Assembly (NCBI GenBank): GCA_039105265.1 | Contig: JAPFFF010000005.1 | Coordinates: 4,697,501 to 4,761,500, forward strand | DNA: 64,000 nucleotides | Direction of reading: 5' to 3' | From: Tritrichomonas musculus | Taxonomy: Eukaryota; Parabasalia; Tritrichomonadida; Tritrichomonadidae | Shown here: one piece after another, positions 60,662 through 64,000 of the stretch | Numbering within the stretch: the first letter of the stretch is position 1 | Layout: every line of letters begins with the position of its first letter | The notes under the pieces: model-generated | The model's database searches: none | What the model was told of the DNA's origin: nothing | Seen by the model: the letters and a program-made list of their open reading frames with translations, nothing else | Position numbers and translations under genes: made by a program

Positions 60662-61033
60662 TTATATTGGTGGAAGCCTTTGCATCTGATGTCGAATGGT
60701 TGGTTTTGGGGTATTTCCTGGTGGTAATTTTGCAACAAAATCTAGGAACGATTGATCAAGCGTGCATCCTGTGCATTCTTGTTGATCATCTTCTTTTAAT
60801 GCATCAACAAGAGATCCAATTTTTCCCCAATTTTTAACTTCATCTGGGTCAAAACCTGCATCTGCGAGATATTTGTAAATTGAATCTTTGTCTTTATCTG
60901 AGTCATGGTTATCAGCAAAAAGTAATAATGCAGGAGTATTTGGATTACTCATTTTTGATAATAAAAAATTTGTTTTTTTTATATCATATGTCCGAAATTT
61001 TCTAAATGTTTGACCAGCTTTTTGATTACTCAT
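60662..61033 (-). CDS. small acidic protein, 123 aa or 96 aa
   Basis: The ORF has two possible ATG starts, at 61031-61033 (123 aa) and 60950-60952 (96 aa). Both lie in the same GATTACTCATTT context, an apparent local duplication. The body is acidic (DNHDSDKDKDSIYKYLADAG, FDPDEVKNWGKIG), has a CTGC pair, and ends PTIRHQMQRLPPI. It has no membrane segment. The family is not recognised. It is divergent from the coiled-coil gene with only 34 bp between the outer starts, so the inner start would leave more promoter room. Confidence 0.6.
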   Translation of the reverse strand: MSNQKAGQTFRKFRTYDIKKTNFLLSKMSNPNTPALLLFADNHDSDKDKDSIYKYLADAGFDPDEVKNWGKIGSLVDALKEDDQQECTGCTLDQSFLDFVAKLPPGNTPKPTIRHQMQRLPPI

Positions 61034-61067
61034 TTCTATTCAAATCCTTATTTGATCTCTAAAATAA

Positions 61068-62189
61068 ATGAGTGTAACATTAACAGACTTTGAAGCTCTT
61101 CAAAAGCAACTTCTACAAATGAAGACTGAAAATTATTCACTTCGTGAACAGATTGACGCCGCAAAAAAACGTAGTTCACTCACCCCACAACAAATCTGCG
61201 AAAATTTGAAAAAAGAAAATGTTCAACTACGAGTTCGAATCAATCAAGCAATTAAAGAAACAGAAAAACTGACAGAACAATTAAAATTGGTCAAAATTTC
61301 TAATTTTCTCCAAATTCAAAATTTATATGAAACTACATCTATCCCAGATATTAATTCAATGCCCGAAAAATTAAAACCAATTGCAACTGAAGTTTTCCAA
61401 TTAATGGATAATGTTAAACAACAAATCGTTCGAAGAGCGTATCTTGATACTCAAGTTACCGAACTTACAAAAAAGACAAAATCACTTGGACGAACTGGAG
61501 AAACACTGCAAAACCAGGTTGATGAAATGAGGTTGAAGCAGAAGAGTGAGTTAGCAAGCATGGAAGAAGCTAGTGAAAAACTGCAAAAATTGAAAGGAGA
61601 AACAGCAAAATTAAGAGAAGAATTGCAAGCTACGAAAACTTCGAAATCTGAAATGTCAAATCCATCTGACTTAGCTGCTCTTCAAAAGAAAATATCCAAT
61701 TTAACTACAGAATATGAAAATAGAAAGCAAAAACATACTGAAATTATAAATGATCTTAATACTAAGATTGATGATTATAATCGTCGCCTTGAAGATGCTA
61801 CATCATCTAAAATAGTTCTTGAAAAAAAGATGCATCAAAAAGTTTGGGCTCTTCAAGCAGAAATTAACAAACGCAGAGGAATTGTCGTTCATTCTTCAAA
61901 AACTGCTTCGAAGAAAGATTCTGCGCAGCTTTTCCTTGAATCAAAAAGGATGATCAATGATATCGCTCAAAAACAGCAAGATGTATGGGAGCTTGAAGAG
62001 CGTGTCGCTTTCTCCCGAAATACTGTCTCAATGCTCAGCAATGATATTTTAAAGAAAATGTTTGGAAAATGCGAAGGCAAAAAAGCAAATCAGATTATAT
62101 CTGTAGCTCATAGGCTCGTAATTGAAATTGCACAGATGGATAGGAAAAAAAAGAACCTTCTCGATCAGAGCCAACAAGCAAATAGCTAA
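61068..62189 (+). CDS. coiled-coil protein, 373 aa, probably ciliary/centrosomal
   Basis: From ATG 61068 the protein is helical almost throughout. Coiled coils occupy about residues 5-90 and 130-275 (ALQKQLLQMKTENYSLREQI, TEYENRKQKHTEIINDLN). A more compact helical C-terminus follows (DILKKMFGKCEGKKANQIIS). It is rich in Lys, Glu, Gln. No motor, kinase or membrane feature exists. The organisation resembles CCDC-type ciliary proteins, but I cannot name an orthologue. Confidence 0.75.
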   Translation: MSVTLTDFEALQKQLLQMKTENYSLREQIDAAKKRSSLTPQQICENLKKENVQLRVRINQAIKETEKLTEQLKLVKISNFLQIQNLYETTSIPDINSMPEKLKPIATEVFQLMDNVKQQIVRRAYLDTQVTELTKKTKSLGRTGETLQNQVDEMRLKQKSELASMEEASEKLQKLKGETAKLREELQATKTSKSEMSNPSDLAALQKKISNLTTEYENRKQKHTEIINDLNTKIDDYNRRLEDATSSKIVLEKKMHQKVWALQAEINKRRGIVVHSSKTASKKDSAQLFLESKRMINDIAQKQQDVWELEERVAFSRNTVSMLSNDILKKMFGKCEGKKANQIISVAHRLVIEIAQMDRKKKNLLDQSQQANS

Positions 62190-62457
62190 AGACAGATATA
62201 GATTATTAATTTGTTTTTTATTATAAATGATGTTTTATTTATCAAAATATTTTGATTTTATATTTCTTTTTTAGTTTTAGGTTATTTTAAATTCAATAAA
62301 AAAGTAATTTTACATGATTCAAAAATCGTATGACATTTTATATGCTTAATTTGCTTGGAAAAAGTCTTTTAAAAAAACTAATTAAAGGATTAAAAAGCTT
62401 CAAATTAAGCCCATATGTATTTTTAAAAATGTTATTAATTTAATAAAAAAAAAAAAA

Positions 62458-62537
62458 TGGTTGCTGTGGGGTTCGAACCCACGCCCTCGCGGACCAGTGC
62501 CTTAAACTGGCGCCTTAGACCACTCGGCCAAACAACC
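62458..62537 (-). tRNA. tRNA-Leu (AAG)
   Basis: On the reverse strand an 80-nt cloverleaf has acceptor GGTTGTT/AGCAACC (one wobble), a D arm with GGCCGAGTGGTCTAAGGCG typical of class II tRNA, anticodon stem CCAGT/ACTGG with loop TTAAGGC and anticodon AAG, a long variable arm, and T arm GTGGG-TTCGAAC-CCCAC. The discriminator is A, the leucine identity base. A long T run follows as terminator. There is no intron. Confidence 0.96.
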
Positions 62538-62880
62538 TTGATGCATTTCTGTTGTTGAAATGGTATTTCAAATATTTAAATTCCTTAAGATAATACAACA
62601 CTTTAGTATGATATATTTTCAAATAAAAAATCATTCACTATGATTAAAAATGATGATAACTGCATATATTACTAAATTTTTATGAACTAATAAGTTCATG
62701 GCAATTATTAACATGAAAAACATGAATTTAAAAAAAACTTCTTTCTTTTTCATCATGTTTCCATCTAATTATGATCTTTTCTGCTTATAATTGGACTATT
62801 TTAAATAATTATAACAAAATTTGAAAATTTCATATCGCATTATTTCTTCATCTGATTGCTTGTCAGTTAAGAAACTACTT
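62538..62880. other. intergenic, nothing recognised
   Basis: This AT-rich 343-bp spacer lies between tRNA-Leu and the acidic edge gene. It holds no ORF or repeat of note. Confidence 0.5.
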
Positions 62881-64000
62881 TTAGTTCAAACTTGAATCTT
62901 CATGAACTGGATTCTCTAATGAATCGCCAATTGAACTTTCTGCTTCCTCTTCTCTTGTTTCTTCAGGATCAACTTTTTCAATTTGAATATGGTCGTCAGA
63001 AATTGATTCTTGATTTTGAATTGTTTCTATATCGGCAGCTACAACATCATTGGTTTCATCCTGTGCAACTTTTGTGTCAGATTCTATTTTTCCTTCATTT
63101 TGATTTGGATCGTTTGATTCAACTTTTTGTACTGATTCTTCATTTTGGTGATTTGAAATTTCAGAATCTATTTGGTCGGAGATTTGATTAGAAAGGAGAG
63201 CCTGTATGTTCGATTCTGGTTGGTCAGCTGAATCTTTCTGGCTTTCATTTGATAAATTTGTGTTAATATCATTATTTTCAATTTCCTCTTGTTCATCTTT
63301 TTCTGTATTTATTGTGTCGATTTGATTAATGGTCGTGGATTCACAGCTCGTTTTTTCTTCAGTAATTATGTTGTCACACTCTGCTGGATTTTGTGTTGTT
63401 TTGTCATTTTCTGTTTGGTTGGTGTCGTTATTTGAAACTTGAATAATTGGTGTTTCATAATTTAGAATCTGGCCTTCATTTCCATTTGCATTTTGATTGC
63501 TGTTTTTTTCATTCGGATTTGAATCAGCATTAATAGTTTGAATAGAACTTTGGTCAATTTGAATTTGATTTGGTTGGTCAATTAGATTTTCTTTTTCCTC
63601 GTTATTTTGCTCTGGTATTTGATCTCTGCTGTTATTTAGATATGTGTTTCCAGTAGCTTCATTATCATCATTGGTAATAGAGACTTTAATTTCATATTTT
63701 TCTTTTGTATAATCGTTAGAATCCAAATTTGTGGTATTCTCAATTTTATTATCAATTGGATTTCGATTTTCTACAATATTCTCATTGGAAATTGGAAGTA
63801 TCCCAAGATCTGTCTCTTTTTCCATCTTTTCACAGTTGTTTGATACATTTATAAGGTAGTCAGAAGCTTTTTCTTTTCGATCATTTACATCTTCACCATT
63901 TATTTCATCGATCATATTTAAAAATTGCATAAGAGATGCGGCGATTTTTGCTTTTGAAAACTCAAATGATGGACAGAGCCCAACATTTGGTGTGTAAATA
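62881..64000 (-). CDS. acidic low-complexity protein, 5' end beyond the window
   Basis: The reverse frame stays open from the stop at 62881 through the right edge. The ATG at 63928-63930 is internal, because IYTPNVGLCPSFEFSKAKIA and ASL precede it without a stop. At least 373 residues are visible. The first 60 visible residues are ordered (AKIAASLMQFLNMIDEING then DYLINVSNNCEKM), perhaps the end of a folded domain. The rest is a disordered tail very rich in Asn, Glu, Asp, Gln and Ile, with dozens of NQ and EE pairs. The domain that should decide function lies outside the window. Confidence 0.7.
   Translation of the reverse strand, partial: IYTPNVGLCPSFEFSKAKIAASLMQFLNMIDEINGEDVNDRKEKASDYLINVSNNCEKMEKETDLGILPISNENIVENRNPIDNKIENTTNLDSNDYTKEKYEIKVSITNDDNEATGNTYLNNSRDQIPEQNNEEKENLIDQPNQIQIDQSSIQTINADSNPNEKNSNQNANGNEGQILNYETPIIQVSNNDTNQTENDKTTQNPAECDNIITEEKTSCESTTINQIDTINTEKDEQEEIENNDINTNLSNESQKDSADQPESNIQALLSNQISDQIDSEISNHQNEESVQKVESNDPNQNEGKIESDTKVAQDETNDVVAADIETIQNQESISDDHIQIEKVDPEETREEEAESSIGDSLENPVHEDSSLN

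Overview
The window is nuclear DNA from an AT-rich, gene-sparse protist, most likely a trichomonad parabasalid and perhaps Tritrichomonas rather than Trichomonas. Evidence for this: intron-poor ORFs, several starts preceded by TCA-type initiator motifs, BspA-like leucine-rich repeat and DUF3447-type ankyrin proteins, a kinase fused to a long Sel1 array, an M60-like surface protein, a stefin-type cystatin, an Omp85/Sam50 barrel (fitting a hydrogenosome), and a captured bacterial enzyme. The species is inferred, not shown.

Layout. 0-7 kb: a partial gene at the left edge, a small unknown gene, a decayed lariat-debranching-enzyme (DBR1) gene, and an ankyrin gene whose repeats are separated by expanding 25-bp minisatellite arrays. 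7-11 kb: an hAT-like MITE, relic sequence, tRNA-Asn(GUU) and a GT8 glycosyltransferase. 11-27.4 kb: a housekeeping block with Tudor-SN (SND1), a Q-rich protein, a Rab GTPase, a coiled-coil protein, an LRR protein, a tail-less H2B-H2A histone doublet, and divergent from it a 2649-residue coiled-coil giant. 27.4-38 kb: a GC-cored foldback element just upstream of a P-loop protein, long empty AT-rich DNA, a small basic-domain protein, a cystatin, a frame-broken ankyrin/BspA gene, tRNA-Val(GAC), and a 38-residue membrane microprotein ORF. 38.3-44 kb: a composite locus reading M60-like ectodomain, transmembrane helix, ankyrin repeats, coiled coil and active-looking kinase in one direction, but broken in the ankyrin part. 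46-48 kb: a DUF3737/MalY-PatB fusion of bacterial type. 48.4-64 kb: a CLK/LAMMER-like kinase, a small protein, Sam50, a type I membrane protein, an IQ-motif protein, a Sel1-repeat pseudokinase, two small structural genes, tRNA-Leu(AAG), and an acidic protein running off the right edge.

No operon logic is expected. Several gene pairs are divergent over 35-235 bp and may share promoters (histone doublet with the coiled-coil giant; LAMMER kinase with a 152-residue protein; the 123-residue protein with the 373-residue coiled coil). The strongest leads are the histone doublet, the ankyrin genes interrupted exactly at repeat boundaries, the receptor-like M60-ankyrin-kinase locus and the DUF3737-MalY fusion.
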